DNA from: Pantoea sp. 18069
Lineage (GTDB): Bacteria > Pseudomonadota > Gammaproteobacteria > Burkholderiales > Burkholderiaceae_C
Assembly: GCF_902706035.1 (NCBI RefSeq)
Contig: NZ_CACSJA010000003.1
Location: 62,001 to 126,000 of the forward strand
Direction: 5' to 3'
DNA length: 64,000 nucleotides
Part shown: positions 15,287-25,921 of the stretch, one piece after another
Layout of the letters: every line of letters begins with the position of its first letter
Position numbering within the stretch: the stretch's first letter is position 1
The notes under the pieces: generated by a model
What the model was told of the DNA's origin: nothing
What the model saw: the letters and a program-made list of their open reading frames with translations, nothing else
Databases searched by the model: none
Made by a program: the position numbers and the translations under genes

Positions 15287-16381
15287 ATGAACAAAACTTT
15301 TATAGCTCTGGCCCTCGGCCTGTCCGCTACGGCTGCCACCGCCCAAAGCGCGGTGACCATCTTCGGCGTCGTCGATGTCGACGCTGCCCGCTACAAGCTC
15401 AATGGCGTGAGCAAGGCGCTGGTCGGCTCCAGCGGCCATTTGCCGAGCCTGCTGGGTTTTCACGGAACCGAGGACCTGGGGGGCGGCTACATCGCCGGCT
15501 TCTGGCTGGAAAGCACGCTGCTGGGCGACACCGGTGGGGGCCTGGGCGCCGCCGGCGGGGCGCTCACCTTTAACCGCCGCAGCACGGTGGGCCTGGCCAC
15601 GCCGTGGGGCGAGGTGCGGATGGGGCGTGAGAACGCTGCCACGTTCTGGAACCATATCGTCTATGACCCGTTCAATGGGTCCGGCCCGGGATCGGCTCTC
15701 AACACCACGATCGGTAGCGGCGGCAACGGCTCGGCGAGCGCCAACCCGCCTTCCGCGGTGTCGGTCGGCAACAGTGTCAGCTATCGCTGGGGCTACGCGC
15801 CCAACAGCCAGTCCTATCTTGGCCGGGGGTTCTTCGGACATGTGATGCACGCGTTCTCGGAAACATCGGCCGGCGCGCCCGCCGTGGGCCGCTACACGGG
15901 TGCCCGCGTGGGCTATGCGAAGGAGCGGTTCCATGGGGCCGTAGCGTACGCCGTTTCGCGCGGTCCGGGCTCCTACAATGCAGCGCCCGGTCTGCGCCAT
16001 CAGGAATTCAACCTGGGCGCTTCATACGACTTCGGCTTTGCGCGCCTGATGGCACACGGGGGCTTCAACAAAACCGACGTGGCCGATACGCGCTACACCC
16101 ATTGGGGGGTGGGCGCCGTGATCCCGGTCGGCGCAGGCAAGATCCCTGTATCGTACCGCCGCGTAAGCCGCGACAACGCGGCCGGCAGTGGCGCACGCCA
16201 GCTTGCCGTCGGCTACGTTCATGCGCTGTCGAAGCGCACCTCGGTGTATACGACCATCTCGCGCCTGGAGAACCGTGGCGGCGATACCTTCACGTTCCGC
16301 GGTGGCAACGGCGGGACGTCGGGCCTGGCCGGCGGCGGCTCGGGCACCGGTTACGACATCGGCATCACGCACAGGTTCTGA
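15287..16381 (+). CDS. Gram-negative trimeric porin (Omp32/OmpC-like, Burkholderiales type)
   Basis: 364 residues: a signal peptide ending TAATAQ at about residue 20, then SAVTIFGVVDVDAARYK, the typical first strand, GFHGTEDLGGGYIAGFWLE, STVGLATPWGEVRMGR with the arginine-rich eyelet loop, and a terminal aromatic strand ending in Phe (GYDIGITHRF). The protein is an outer-membrane general diffusion channel, probably serving uptake of the aromatic acids handled by the neighbours. The open frame extends far upstream, but ATG 15287 opens the signal peptide. In 14988-15286 no other gene is supported; a frame starting MKKTLTTALQASK at 15049 looks chimeric and runs into this ORF. Confidence 0.92.
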   Translation: MNKTFIALALGLSATAATAQSAVTIFGVVDVDAARYKLNGVSKALVGSSGHLPSLLGFHGTEDLGGGYIAGFWLESTLLGDTGGGLGAAGGALTFNRRSTVGLATPWGEVRMGRENAATFWNHIVYDPFNGSGPGSALNTTIGSGGNGSASANPPSAVSVGNSVSYRWGYAPNSQSYLGRGFFGHVMHAFSETSAGAPAVGRYTGARVGYAKERFHGAVAYAVSRGPGSYNAAPGLRHQEFNLGASYDFGFARLMAHGGFNKTDVADTRYTHWGVGAVIPVGAGKIPVSYRRVSRDNAAGSGARQLAVGYVHALSKRTSVYTTISRLENRGGDTFTFRGGNGGTSGLAGGGSGTGYDIGITHRF

Positions 16382-16510
16382 AGAACGAGGCCACGCCGAA
16401 CGACTTCCCGGTGCTGCTGGCCAATGGCACGACCGACATTCGCGAGGCGAGCGACGGGCCTCGGCACGAGGTCGTTGCGACGGATTGATGGTGCAAAAGC
16501 CCACGCTGCA

Positions 16511-16556
16511 GCGGCCGGCTGCCATGCCGGGCACGATGATCTGGCCCATGCCGCGC
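16511..16556. repeat. 46-bp repeat, copy B
   Basis: The diverged counterpart of 8190-8235 (end of the PcpF-like gene). In the matching frame it reads GRLPCRAR-stop against GRLPSWA-stop. The flanks are unrelated. The rest of 16382-16627 shows no gene. An inverted repeat GGTTCC...GGAACC (16582-16609) lies just before the second YCII gene. Confidence 0.55.
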
Positions 16557-16627
16557 TGGCCGAACAGAGCGCGGCGTTACCGGTTCCACGTCCATGCCTG
16601 GACGGAACCACATTTTGGAGATGACCC

Positions 16628-16951
16628 ATGCTTTACCTGCGAATCTGCTTCGACAAGAAGGACGGCGGCGCGCTGCGCAGCGAACTGCTCCAGCGCCATC
16701 GCGAATACGTTGCCGGCCACCTGGGCGACGACAAGGCCGTCAAGGTCGTGCAGGCTGGCCCGATGTGCGTTGGTGACGACACCAACAGCAACCTCGGCAG
16801 CTTCCTTGTCGTGGAGGCGCAGTCATTCGCCGATGTGCAGCAGTTCCACGACAACGATCCGTTCACGCGCGCCGACCTGTTCGAACGCGCGGATGTCGTG
16901 CGTTGGGACCGGCATATCGGCAATCCATCCCAGGACAAGTACGTTCCCTGA
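16628..16951 (+). CDS. YCII-fold protein (second copy)
   Basis: A 107-residue YciI-type protein: MLYLRICFDKKDGGALR, helix with His24 (RHREYV), VQAGPM, GSFLVVEAQSFADVQQF and the HDNDPFTRADLF segment carrying the conserved Asp. The family's His-Asp pair is present. It is unrelated in detail to the YCII protein at 13274, so the two are not a recent duplication. The gene is preceded by GGAG 9 nt before ATG and followed directly by the VOC remnant. As above, a dechlorinating or isomerising role on a hydroxyquinol-type intermediate is a hypothesis drawn from TftG and context. Confidence 0.78.
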   Translation: MLYLRICFDKKDGGALRSELLQRHREYVAGHLGDDKAVKVVQAGPMCVGDDTNSNLGSFLVVEAQSFADVQQFHDNDPFTRADLFERADVVRWDRHIGNPSQDKYVP

Positions 16952-16954
16952 CGC

Positions 16955-17230
16955 GTGGACAGCCTGGACGCAGTGGGCACCGGCATGGAGCAGATGGCGC
17001 GTGCCGGCTATCCCGAGGGCTGGGAGGTGGGCCGGCACGTGCTGGGTTCCAACTACTTTCGCTACGTGCGCGACCCTTGGGGCAGCTATGCCGAGTACTC
17101 CTACGACATCGACTTCGTGGAGGCTGGCGCCGAGTGGCCGGCGGGCGATCACCCACCGGAAGACGCGCTCTATGTCTGGGGGCCCGAGCTGCCGCAGGAC
17201 TTCGTCACCCACCACGAGCTGGCCAGTTGA
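16955..17230 (+). pseudogene. C-terminal fragment of a VOC-family extradiol dioxygenase-like protein
   Basis: The frame reads AGYPEGWEVGRHVLGSNYF, YVRDPWGSYAEYSYDIDF and ALYVWGPELPQDFVTHHELAS before a natural stop. This is the last 85 or so residues of a VOC (BphC/glyoxalase-fold) protein, including the metal-ligand region E in YAEY. Full-length relatives are near 290 residues; the two N-terminal modules are missing. Position 16955 is a GTG 3 bp after the YCII stop, so the piece might still be translated, but it cannot form a complete dioxygenase. The same tail appears in the pseudogene at 31970-32360. Confidence 0.65.
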
Positions 17231-17537
17231 CACCAACCATTCGACCCGGACGATCACGAGATGCCACAGCGGCCTGGGGCTCCTATCTGGCGCGCGCGCC
17301 TGCTGCCCTTGTCGTGCATCCCGTACGCGCTGGCCTTTCTGGGCGCGCTGTGCGTCACCGTAGAACTGCGCGGCTGCATGCCCAACAGGCCAGTGATGCC
17401 GCTGTGCAGGCGCAGCACGAGCGGGAGCGTCGGCTCAGTCGAGTGACCGTTCCGGATGGCCCTGTGCGCCCCTGCGATCCGACCTTGCCCAAACACGGGT
17501 TTCACCATCCACCTTTCGCCCACAGGGCCTTTTCAAG
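17231..17537. other. gene-free stretch before glutathione reductase
   Basis: No coding sequence, operator palindrome or terminator is recognisable in these 307 bp. The promoter of the glutathione reductase gene is presumably here but shows no clear consensus. Confidence 0.4.
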
Positions 17538-18884
17538 ATGAGCAGCTTTAACTACGACCTGTTGGTCATTGGCGCCGGTTCTGGCGGTGTGCGCGCAGCG
17601 CGTATCGCAGCCGGCCACGGCGCCCGCGTGGCGGTGGCCGAGGAGCACCGCGTGGGCGGCACCTGCGTCATCCGTGGCTGCGTGCCCAAGAAACTGCTGG
17701 TGTATGGCGCCCACTTCGCCGAGGACCTGAAGGATGCCCGTCGATTCGGCTGGAACGTGCCGAAGTGCACCTTCGACTGGACCGTGCTGCGCAACAACGT
17801 GCTCGCCGAGGTCGACCGGCTGAACGGCCTGTACCGCCAGAATTTGTCCAACCACCAGGTGACGGTGCTGGACGAGCGCGCCACCGTGGCAGGGCCGCAC
17901 GAGGTGGTGCTGGCCGGTGGGCGGCGGCTCACGGCCAAGGTCATCCTCATCGCCACCGGTGCCACGCCCGCGGTGCCTTCGGTGCCGGGCGCGGAACTGG
18001 GCATCACCTCCAACGAGGTATTCCACATCGAGCATGCTCCGCTCCGTGTGGTGATCGCCGGTGGCGGTTACATCGCCAACGAGTTCGCCGGCATCTTCCA
18101 CGAGTTCGGCGCCCAGGTGACTCTGGTTAACCGTTCGAACCAGATCCTGCGTGGCTATGACGAATCGGTGCGCGACCGGCTGCTGCAGATCAGCCTGGGC
18201 AAGGGCATCGAGTTTCGCTTCAACGCGGCCTTCGAGCGCATCGTGCGCCAGGCCGACGGCAGCCTGCGCGTGCACCTGAAGGACGGCGAGCCCATCGATT
18301 GCGACCAGCTGCTGTTCGCCACCGGGCGCCGGCCCAACACCGCCGGCCTGGGGCTAGAGGCGGCCGGCGTGGACCTGGACGACCAGGGTGCCGTGCGCGT
18401 TGACGAATACAACCGTTCCAGCGTGGACAGCATCTACGCCGTGGGCGACGTGACCAACCGTGTGCAGCTCACGCCGGTGGCCATTCGCGAGGGCCATGCC
18501 TTCGCCGACACAGTGTTCGGCGGCACCCCCCGCACCGTGGACTACCGCTGCATCCCCTGCGCGGTGTTCAGCCATCCGCCGCTGGCCGGCGTGGGCCTCA
18601 CCGAGGCGCAAGCGCGCGAGCAACTGGGCTCGGTGAAGGTCTACACCTCCGACTTCCGACCCATGAAGAACGTGCTGGCTAACCGGGACGAGCGTGCGCT
18701 CTACAAGATGGTGGTCGATGCGGACACCGATCGTGTGGTGGGCCTGCACATGATCGGCCCCGATGCACCCGAGATTCTGCAGGCTGCGGCCGTGGCGGTG
18801 AAGGCTGGTCTGACCAAGCAGGATTTCGACGATACAGTGGCGCTGCATCCCAGCATGGCCGAGGAGCTGGTGTTGTTGAAATAA
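17538..18884 (+). CDS. gor: glutathione-disulfide reductase
   Basis: A 448-residue FAD/NADPH disulfide oxidoreductase. FAD motif DLLVIGAGSGGVRAAR, redox-active Cys43/Cys48 (GGTCVIRGCVPKK), NADPH motif VIAGGGYIANEFAG, second FAD motif IYAVGDV and C-terminal catalytic HPSMAEE. The GTCVxRGCVPKK form and the lack of mercuric-reductase or lipoamide features fit glutathione reductase, about 450 residues. It regenerates GSH from GSSG with NADPH. Its place at the end of a block containing a LinD-like GST and a glutathionyl-hydroquinone reductase suggests it supplies reducing power for dehalogenation, since each reductive dechlorination consumes two GSH. Confidence 0.92.
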   Translation: MSSFNYDLLVIGAGSGGVRAARIAAGHGARVAVAEEHRVGGTCVIRGCVPKKLLVYGAHFAEDLKDARRFGWNVPKCTFDWTVLRNNVLAEVDRLNGLYRQNLSNHQVTVLDERATVAGPHEVVLAGGRRLTAKVILIATGATPAVPSVPGAELGITSNEVFHIEHAPLRVVIAGGGYIANEFAGIFHEFGAQVTLVNRSNQILRGYDESVRDRLLQISLGKGIEFRFNAAFERIVRQADGSLRVHLKDGEPIDCDQLLFATGRRPNTAGLGLEAAGVDLDDQGAVRVDEYNRSSVDSIYAVGDVTNRVQLTPVAIREGHAFADTVFGGTPRTVDYRCIPCAVFSHPPLAGVGLTEAQAREQLGSVKVYTSDFRPMKNVLANRDERALYKMVVDADTDRVVGLHMIGPDAPEILQAAAVAVKAGLTKQDFDDTVALHPSMAEELVLLK

Positions 18885-19101
18885 AGCCCCTGTGTGCGCA
18901 CCCCGGACCGCCTGCCAGTGCGCCCACGCACCACCGCGTTGCTGGAACAAGCGGGAGGGGCGCGCACTTGCGTCCATACGTGAAAAGTGTCGAACATCCG
19001 TGGCCACCCGCGCCGATCTCAATGCCTTGATCGCCCACATGCGCGATCGTTGGGCCCGCTGCCAGCCCTTGGAGCTGGTGGCCTGGAAATACGTTTGTGA
19101 A

Positions 19102-19632
19102 TTATTGCGTGGTCTGCTTGACGCGCTGAGATCGGGAGCCGGCCGCATTGACAAGCATGCGGCTCAAGAATGACTGGAGCATGCTGCATTCGTCCTTGGA
19201 AAAGCCTTTCAGGTGCGCATCGAGCACCTCGCACAAGACGAACGGAATCCGGGCCGCTGCGCAGCGGCCTTCCGGCGTGAGCGCCAGATCGACCACACGC
19301 CGGTCTGTGACGGAGCGGGTGCGGCGCACCAGCCCCTTGCGTTCGAGCCGGTCCAGCGTGCGGGTCATCGCGCCCGCATCCATCAGGCACATGTCCGCGA
19401 GTTCGGCTACGGTGCTGCCCTGACCCAGGTGCAGCTTGTAGAGCGGCATCCACTGTGCGTGCGTCAGACCCTGGGGCGTCAGCAAGGCATCGATGTCGTG
19501 AGCGAGGCCGTTGACAATGCGCTTCATCAGGTACCCCACGTCGTGGTCTGCAGGGTACTCGCCGGGCCGGTAGAAGGCGTATGGATGGGGCATGGATGCG
19601 GCCTCGCTGTGAAGTTCCAATAGGTTGTTCAT
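19102..19632 (-). CDS. MarR family regulator
   Basis: 176 residues from the ATG at 19632 (a GTG at 19650 is in frame). The winged helix is LTHAQWMPLYKLHLGQG, TVAELADMCLMDAGAMTRTL, RLERKGLVRRTRSVTDRR, then the wing and dimerisation helices. It is the last gene of the minus-strand operon starting at the Bug gene 26890. An 11-bp palindrome GTGGTTACCAC at 19654-19664 lies just upstream of its start and could be its own operator. MarR proteins in such operons usually respond to the aromatic substrate or its CoA ester. Confidence 0.87.
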   Translation of the reverse strand: MNNLLELHSEAASMPHPYAFYRPGEYPADHDVGYLMKRIVNGLAHDIDALLTPQGLTHAQWMPLYKLHLGQGSTVAELADMCLMDAGAMTRTLDRLERKGLVRRTRSVTDRRVVDLALTPEGRCAAARIPFVLCEVLDAHLKGFSKDECSMLQSFLSRMLVNAAGSRSQRVKQTTQ

Positions 19633-19695
19633 CCGCCCCGGATTTGGCACGCTGTGGTTACCACGCCAATAGCAAATCAGATCGTGATGGCGCCA

Positions 19696-20477
<782 letters not shown>

Positions 20478-20481
<4 letters not shown>

Positions 20482-21283
20482 GCCGCACCGCCCGTGAAGG
20501 TCGGCGTGCGCTTCTCGAAGAAGGCGGCCACGGCCTCGGCGTGGTCGGCCGTATGGTGGGCCAGGCCCTGCAAGTGGCCGGCGGCGTGCAGTGCTTCGTC
20601 CAGCGTGCCGGTGCGGGCCTGCTGCAAGAGCTGGCGCGTCCAGCGCAGCACCTGTGGTGGGTTGGCCGCGATGCGACCGGCCAGGCGCAAGGCCTCGTCG
20701 ATCAAGGCCTCGGGCGCGACCACCCGCGAGACCAGGCCGAAGCGGCAGGCCTCTTCGGCATCGATCGCATCGCCCGTGAGCGCCATCTCGGCCGCGCGCG
20801 CATGGCCGATCACGCGCGGCAGCAACCAGCAGCCGCCGTCGCCAGGTACGATGCCGACCTTGACGAAGCTCTCGGCGAAGCGCGCGGTGGTCGACGCGAT
20901 GCGCAGGTCGCACATGCAGGCCAAGTCATTGCCGGCGCCGATGGCCGGGCCGTTGACCGCCGCGATGATGGGCACCTGCAGCGCCTCGAAGGCGCGCGGG
21001 ATGCGCTGGATGCCCTCGCGGTAGCCCTGAGCAATCTGCTCGGGCGAGCCCGCGAACATGCCGGTGCGGTCGCGCATCTCAGCCACGTTGCCGCCCGAGC
21101 AGAAGGCGGTGCCCGCGCCGGTGAGGATGGCCACGCGCACGCTCAGGTCCGCGTTCAATTCAGCGAAGCGCTGTTCGAAGGCCGCGAACATGGCTTCGCC
21201 GCTCAGGGCGTTGCGGGTGTCGGGCCGGTCGAGGGTGAGCAGCGCGACGTGGCCGCGCCGTTCAAGCCGGATGGGCTGGCCGC

Positions 21284-21287
<4 letters not shown>
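20478..21287 (-). CDS. enoyl-CoA hydratase/isomerase family protein (2)
   Basis: A 269-residue crotonase-fold protein: [47 protein letters not shown] and [12 protein letters not shown]. Residue GDGG replaces the usual GGGG/GGT strand, with a Gly/Asp at the catalytic-acid turn, so the precise reaction may differ from simple hydration. Start 21287 and stop of thiolase overlap by 4 bp. The first and second hydratase genes are paralogues in tandem but clearly different, suggesting two successive steps. Confidence 0.9.
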
Positions 21288-22498
<1,211 letters not shown>

Positions 22499-22500
22499 GG

Positions 22501-23343
22501 TCACAGCCCCAGCACCCTTTCGGCGTTCCCGTGCATGATCTTTTCCATCACCTCGGGCTTGTAGCCCAGCTCGTCCCACTCGCGCAGGATGCGCTCGTAG
22601 GGCAGACTGGGGTAGTCGCTGCCGAACATGATCTTGTCCTGCAGCCGGCCGCGGATGTCCACCTTGAGGTTGCCCGGGAAGTGCTTGGGCGCCCAGCCCG
22701 ACATTTCCCAGTACACATTGCCCTTGTGCAGTGCCACGGCGGTGGTCTCGTCGACCCAGGGCCAGCCGGGGTGGGCCATGATGATCTTGAGGTTAGGGAA
22801 ATCGGCCGCGAGCTGGTCGATGTGTTTCGGGTGGGCATGGCGCACCAGCGCACCGTGGCCGCCCGGCATGCCGGCGCCCATGCCGGTGGTGCCCACGTCC
22901 ACCATCACCGCCGCGCCCATGGCGTTGATCTCCTCGAACAGCGGGTAATAGCGCCGGTCGCTCACGGCGAAGTGCTGCATGATCGGATGGAAGTGAAAGC
23001 CGATGAAGCCCAGCTCCTTGATGGCCTTGCGGGCCTGGATCATGGCGATCTCGCCCTTGGCGGGCTCCACCGCGCCCCAGCACTGGATGACGCGCTGGGG
23101 GTGGCGCTTCCACATGCCGTGCACATAGTCGTTGGTGCAGGGTGGTGCGGCGACGGTGGTTTCCAGGTCCAGGGCCACCAGGCAGGCTTCCACGCCGGCG
23201 CCGGTGAACTCGGCGATCACGTCGTCTTCGCTCTTGCCCACCCAGTCTCTTTTCCAGTAGCGGGCCAGCTCGGCCGGGTAGGGGCCCTGGGATTCGATCC
23301 AGGTCGGGGTGCCGGGGTAGCAGTGCAGGTCGATGATTCGCAT
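22501..23343 (-). CDS. amidohydrolase family protein (ACMSD-like fold)
   Basis: A 280-residue TIM-barrel amidohydrolase-2 protein: [13 protein letters not shown] at the first strand, FIGFHFHP, a central [27 protein letters not shown] and the final-strand metal site [12 protein letters not shown] followed by NAERVLGL. The usual metal-binding HxH at strand 1 is here H-C-Y (His7, Tyr9), which would remove one ligand. Relatives include decarboxylases and hydrolases of ring-cleavage or aromatic acids. It lies 22 bp after the ligase, inside the operon. The reaction is not predictable. Confidence 0.82.
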   Translation of the reverse strand: MRIIDLHCYPGTPTWIESQGPYPAELARYWKRDWVGKSEDDVIAEFTGAGVEACLVALDLETTVAAPPCTNDYVHGMWKRHPQRVIQCWGAVEPAKGEIAMIQARKAIKELGFIGFHFHPIMQHFAVSDRRYYPLFEEINAMGAAVMVDVGTTGMGAGMPGGHGALVRHAHPKHIDQLAADFPNLKIIMAHPGWPWVDETTAVALHKGNVYWEMSGWAPKHFPGNLKVDIRGRLQDKIMFGSDYPSLPYERILREWDELGYKPEVMEKIMHGNAERVLGL

Positions 23344-23365
23344 GTCGGGTCTCTTCTGGATGGGT

Positions 23366-25030
23366 TCAGTGGGGGATGCGGCGGGCGGCCTCTTCTTGCG
23401 CTTGCTTGAGCGTGATCAGTTCGCCGAGGGCCTTCTTGGACACCTTGCCGAAGGTGGACGCCGGGAAGTCCGGCAGCACCTCCAGCCGCTCGGGCAACTT
23501 GAACTTGGCGATCTCCTTGGTGAGCAGGAAGTCGACGAGCTCCTTCAGATGAAGCGCCTGCCCGGCCTTGAGGATCACGAAGGCGCACATCTTTTCGCCC
23601 AGGGTTGGGTCAGGCATGGGCACGCAGGCCACGTTCTGCACGGCGGGGTGCATCAGGATCAGGTTCTCCACCTCCTCGGCGCTGATCTTTTCGCCGCCCC
23701 GGTTGATCAGGTCCTTCTTGCGGCCTTCGACGATGTAGTTGCCCGAGGCGTGCTTGCGCATCAGGTCGCCCGAGCGGTAGAAGCCGTCGGGCGTGAACTG
23801 GCGCGCGTTGTACTCGGGTACGCCGAAGTAGCCCCGCAGGGTGTAGGGGCCGCGCACGGTGAATTCGCCCACTTCTCCATCGGGCACCACACGGCCGTCG
23901 TCGTCGAGCAGCAGCACCTCGTCGTCATCGCACACGGGGCGGCCGCAAGTTTCGAGCTTGACCTCCTCGGGGTCGCTGGCGCGCACGAACATCAGCGTGC
24001 CTTCGGACATGCCGAAGTTCTCCTGCACGAACACACCGGGGATCAGGGCTCGCGTGCGGGCGCGCACCTCGGGCTGCATGCGCTGCCCGCCGCTCTGGAT
24101 CAGCTTGAGGCTGGAGAGGTCGAAGGTTTCGGCCGCATCGTCGTTGATCAGGCGGATCAGCAGCGCGGGCACCACCTTCAGGTGCGTGACCCGGTGCTTC
24201 TGGATCAGCGCGAACATCTCCGCCGGCCGGGTGTTGGCGTGCAGCACCACCTTGGCGCCCCTGAACAGGAAGCCCTGGATGCCGGGGCAGGCCAGGGGCA
24301 GGTTGTGCGCGATCGGCAGCACCAGCAGCAACACCGACTCGGCGTCGATCTCGGTGACCTCGGCGGCCACCCGGGAGTTGTAGGCGTAGTCGTTGTTGGT
24401 GCGCGGGATCAGCTTGGGGATACCGGTGGTACCGCCCGAGAGCTGGAAGATACAGGGGTCCGTCGGGTCGATGCGGATCTCGGCCAGGCGCGAGGCCGGC
24501 AGCGTGGCCGGCTTTCGGATCAGCTCGCGCAGCGAGACCTCGCCTGGGCCAGCCTCGCCGAGCACCAGGCGGAACTTCAGCGACGGGTTCTCGGCCTGCA
24601 CGCGGGCGATCACCGGCGCAAAGGCAAAGTCGCCTGCAGTGTCCGGGTAGACGCAGGTGGTCGCGCCCGAGAGTTGCACGAACTGGCTGATCTCGGCATA
24701 GCGGTGCGTGACCAGCGCGGCGATCGGGATGCAGCCGATCTTCTGCAGCGCGAAGTAGAGCACCACGAACTCGTGCACATTGGGCAGCGTGGGCACGACA
24801 CGGTCCAGCGGTTGCAGGCCGAGTTCGAGCAGGTTCAGCGCCAGGTTGGTGCTGACGTGGTCGAGTTCGGCGTAGGTGAACGTCACGTCGCCATCGATCA
24901 GCGCCACGCGGTCGGCGTAGCGCTTGAACACGGCGTCGAACTCCTGCGCCAGCGACTGGTCGCGCCAGTAGCCCTTGGCGCGGTAGCGCGCGGCGTATTC
25001 GGGGGGAAAGGGAATGAATCCTTCAAGCAT
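23366..25030 (-). CDS. aryl-acid AMP/CoA ligase (EntE/salicylate-AMP-ligase-like)
   Basis: A 554-residue ANL-superfamily adenylating enzyme: P-loop-like LSGGTTGIPKLIPRT, VLPIAHNLPL, QENFGMSEG, YRSGDL, GRKKDLINRGGEKISAEEVE and catalytic Lys in STFGKVSKKAL. The NFGMSEG and LIPRTNNDYAYN blocks resemble EntE/DhbE-type ligases for 2,3-dihydroxybenzoate or salicylate. No aryl-carrier protein or siderophore gene is nearby, so transfer to CoA in catabolism is more likely. The thiolase and hydratases downstream support this. The start at 25030 gives MLEGFIPFPPEY, typical for EntE-like enzymes. The substrate is inferred only as an aromatic acid. Confidence 0.88.
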   Translation of the reverse strand: MLEGFIPFPPEYAARYRAKGYWRDQSLAQEFDAVFKRYADRVALIDGDVTFTYAELDHVSTNLALNLLELGLQPLDRVVPTLPNVHEFVVLYFALQKIGCIPIAALVTHRYAEISQFVQLSGATTCVYPDTAGDFAFAPVIARVQAENPSLKFRLVLGEAGPGEVSLRELIRKPATLPASRLAEIRIDPTDPCIFQLSGGTTGIPKLIPRTNNDYAYNSRVAAEVTEIDAESVLLLVLPIAHNLPLACPGIQGFLFRGAKVVLHANTRPAEMFALIQKHRVTHLKVVPALLIRLINDDAAETFDLSSLKLIQSGGQRMQPEVRARTRALIPGVFVQENFGMSEGTLMFVRASDPEEVKLETCGRPVCDDDEVLLLDDDGRVVPDGEVGEFTVRGPYTLRGYFGVPEYNARQFTPDGFYRSGDLMRKHASGNYIVEGRKKDLINRGGEKISAEEVENLILMHPAVQNVACVPMPDPTLGEKMCAFVILKAGQALHLKELVDFLLTKEIAKFKLPERLEVLPDFPASTFGKVSKKALGELITLKQAQEEAARRIPH

Positions 25031-25053
25031 GGTCGGGTCTCCTCGTTGGGGGG

Positions 25054-25827
25054 TCAGGTCGAACTGGTGAAACCGCCGTCGATGACAACGACTTCGCCCG
25101 TGACGAAGCGCATGCCCTGAATCAGGTTGAGCATCACTTCGGCCACGTCGTCGGCGGTGACGCAGCGCTTGAGCGGTGTGGTCTTGGCGCGGGCGGTCAT
25201 GAGGGGCTCGTACTTGTCGCCCAGCATGCGTTCCATCCAGTCGCCTTCCATCCAGCCCGGTGCCACCGCGTTCACGCGAATGTCCGGGCCGAGGTTCCAG
25301 GCCAGCATCTTGGTCAGGCTGACCACGGCGGCCTTGCTGGCGGCGTAGGGCAGGGGTTGCGGGCCGGGGCGCAAGCCCACGATGCTCGCGGTGTTGACGA
25401 TGCTGGGTTGACCGCCCTGCGCCTTGCTTTTGCGCAGCAGCGGCACGGCCGCGCGGCTGACCTGGAAGTTGCCGCGCACGTTGACTGCGAAGGTGCGGTC
25501 CCATTCGTCGATCTTCAGGCTCTCCAGGTCCTTCACCTTCCAGGTCGCGGTGGTGCCGGCGTTGTTGACCAGGGTGTCGAGGTGGCCGAATGCATCGCCT
25601 ACTTTCGCCAGCATCTGGCGCACGGCGGCGTCGTCGCTCACGTCGCACTGCAGCAGCAGGGTCTGGGAGCCCAGGGCCTGGGCTTCGGTTGCCACGGCCT
25701 GCGCGGCCTGGGCGCTGGAGGCGTAGTTGATGGCCACGTCGTAACCGGCCTTGGCGAGTGCCAGCACGGCGCTGCGGCCGATGCCGGTGCCGCCGCCGGT
25801 CACGAGGGCTTTTTTGCGTGGGGTCAT
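25054..25827 (-). CDS. short-chain dehydrogenase/reductase (SDR)
   Basis: A 257-residue classical SDR: cofactor motif TGGGTGIGR, NNAG at about residue 89, catalytic Ser in NTASIVG and Y-A-A-S-K, and C-terminal VTGEVVVIDGGFTSS. The start at ATG 25827 (MTPRKKALVTGG) is preferred to an in-frame upstream codon at 25878. Such enzymes oxidise 3-hydroxyacyl-CoAs or dihydrodiols, or reduce ketones. In this operon a 3-hydroxyacyl-CoA dehydrogenase step between hydratase and thiolase is the natural guess. Confidence 0.9.
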   Translation of the reverse strand: MTPRKKALVTGGGTGIGRSAVLALAKAGYDVAINYASSAQAAQAVATEAQALGSQTLLLQCDVSDDAAVRQMLAKVGDAFGHLDTLVNNAGTTATWKVKDLESLKIDEWDRTFAVNVRGNFQVSRAAVPLLRKSKAQGGQPSIVNTASIVGLRPGPQPLPYAASKAAVVSLTKMLAWNLGPDIRVNAVAPGWMEGDWMERMLGDKYEPLMTARAKTTPLKRCVTADDVAEVMLNLIQGMRFVTGEVVVIDGGFTSST

Positions 25828-25921
25828 GGTGTTTGCTCCAGTCTTAAGGGTTGCGAGGGTGAGGTTCGTCCCGGGCACTGGCGGAACCGGTGCCGTCGGG
25901 CGGTGGGGGGGATGCGGTGGC

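Noticed and set aside
1527..18884. A complete dicamba or pentachlorophenol pathway
   Set aside because: DdmC-like and PcpF-like enzymes are present, but no gentisate dioxygenase, PcpA/LinE-type dioxygenase, maleylacetate reductase or DdmA/DdmB-type ferredoxin was found, so naming a known pathway would overstate the evidence.
17538..18884. Mercuric reductase or dihydrolipoamide dehydrogenase
   Set aside because: No N-terminal heavy-metal domain or C-terminal Cys pair, no pyruvate/oxoglutarate dehydrogenase neighbours; the GTCVIRGCVPKK form fits glutathione reductase.
23333..25120. A 595-codon plus-strand reading frame opposite the aryl-AMP ligase
   Set aside because: It is the antisense of a gene with complete ANL motifs. 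Its composition is His/Gly/Gln/Arg-rich, the usual look of antisense frames in high-GC DNA.
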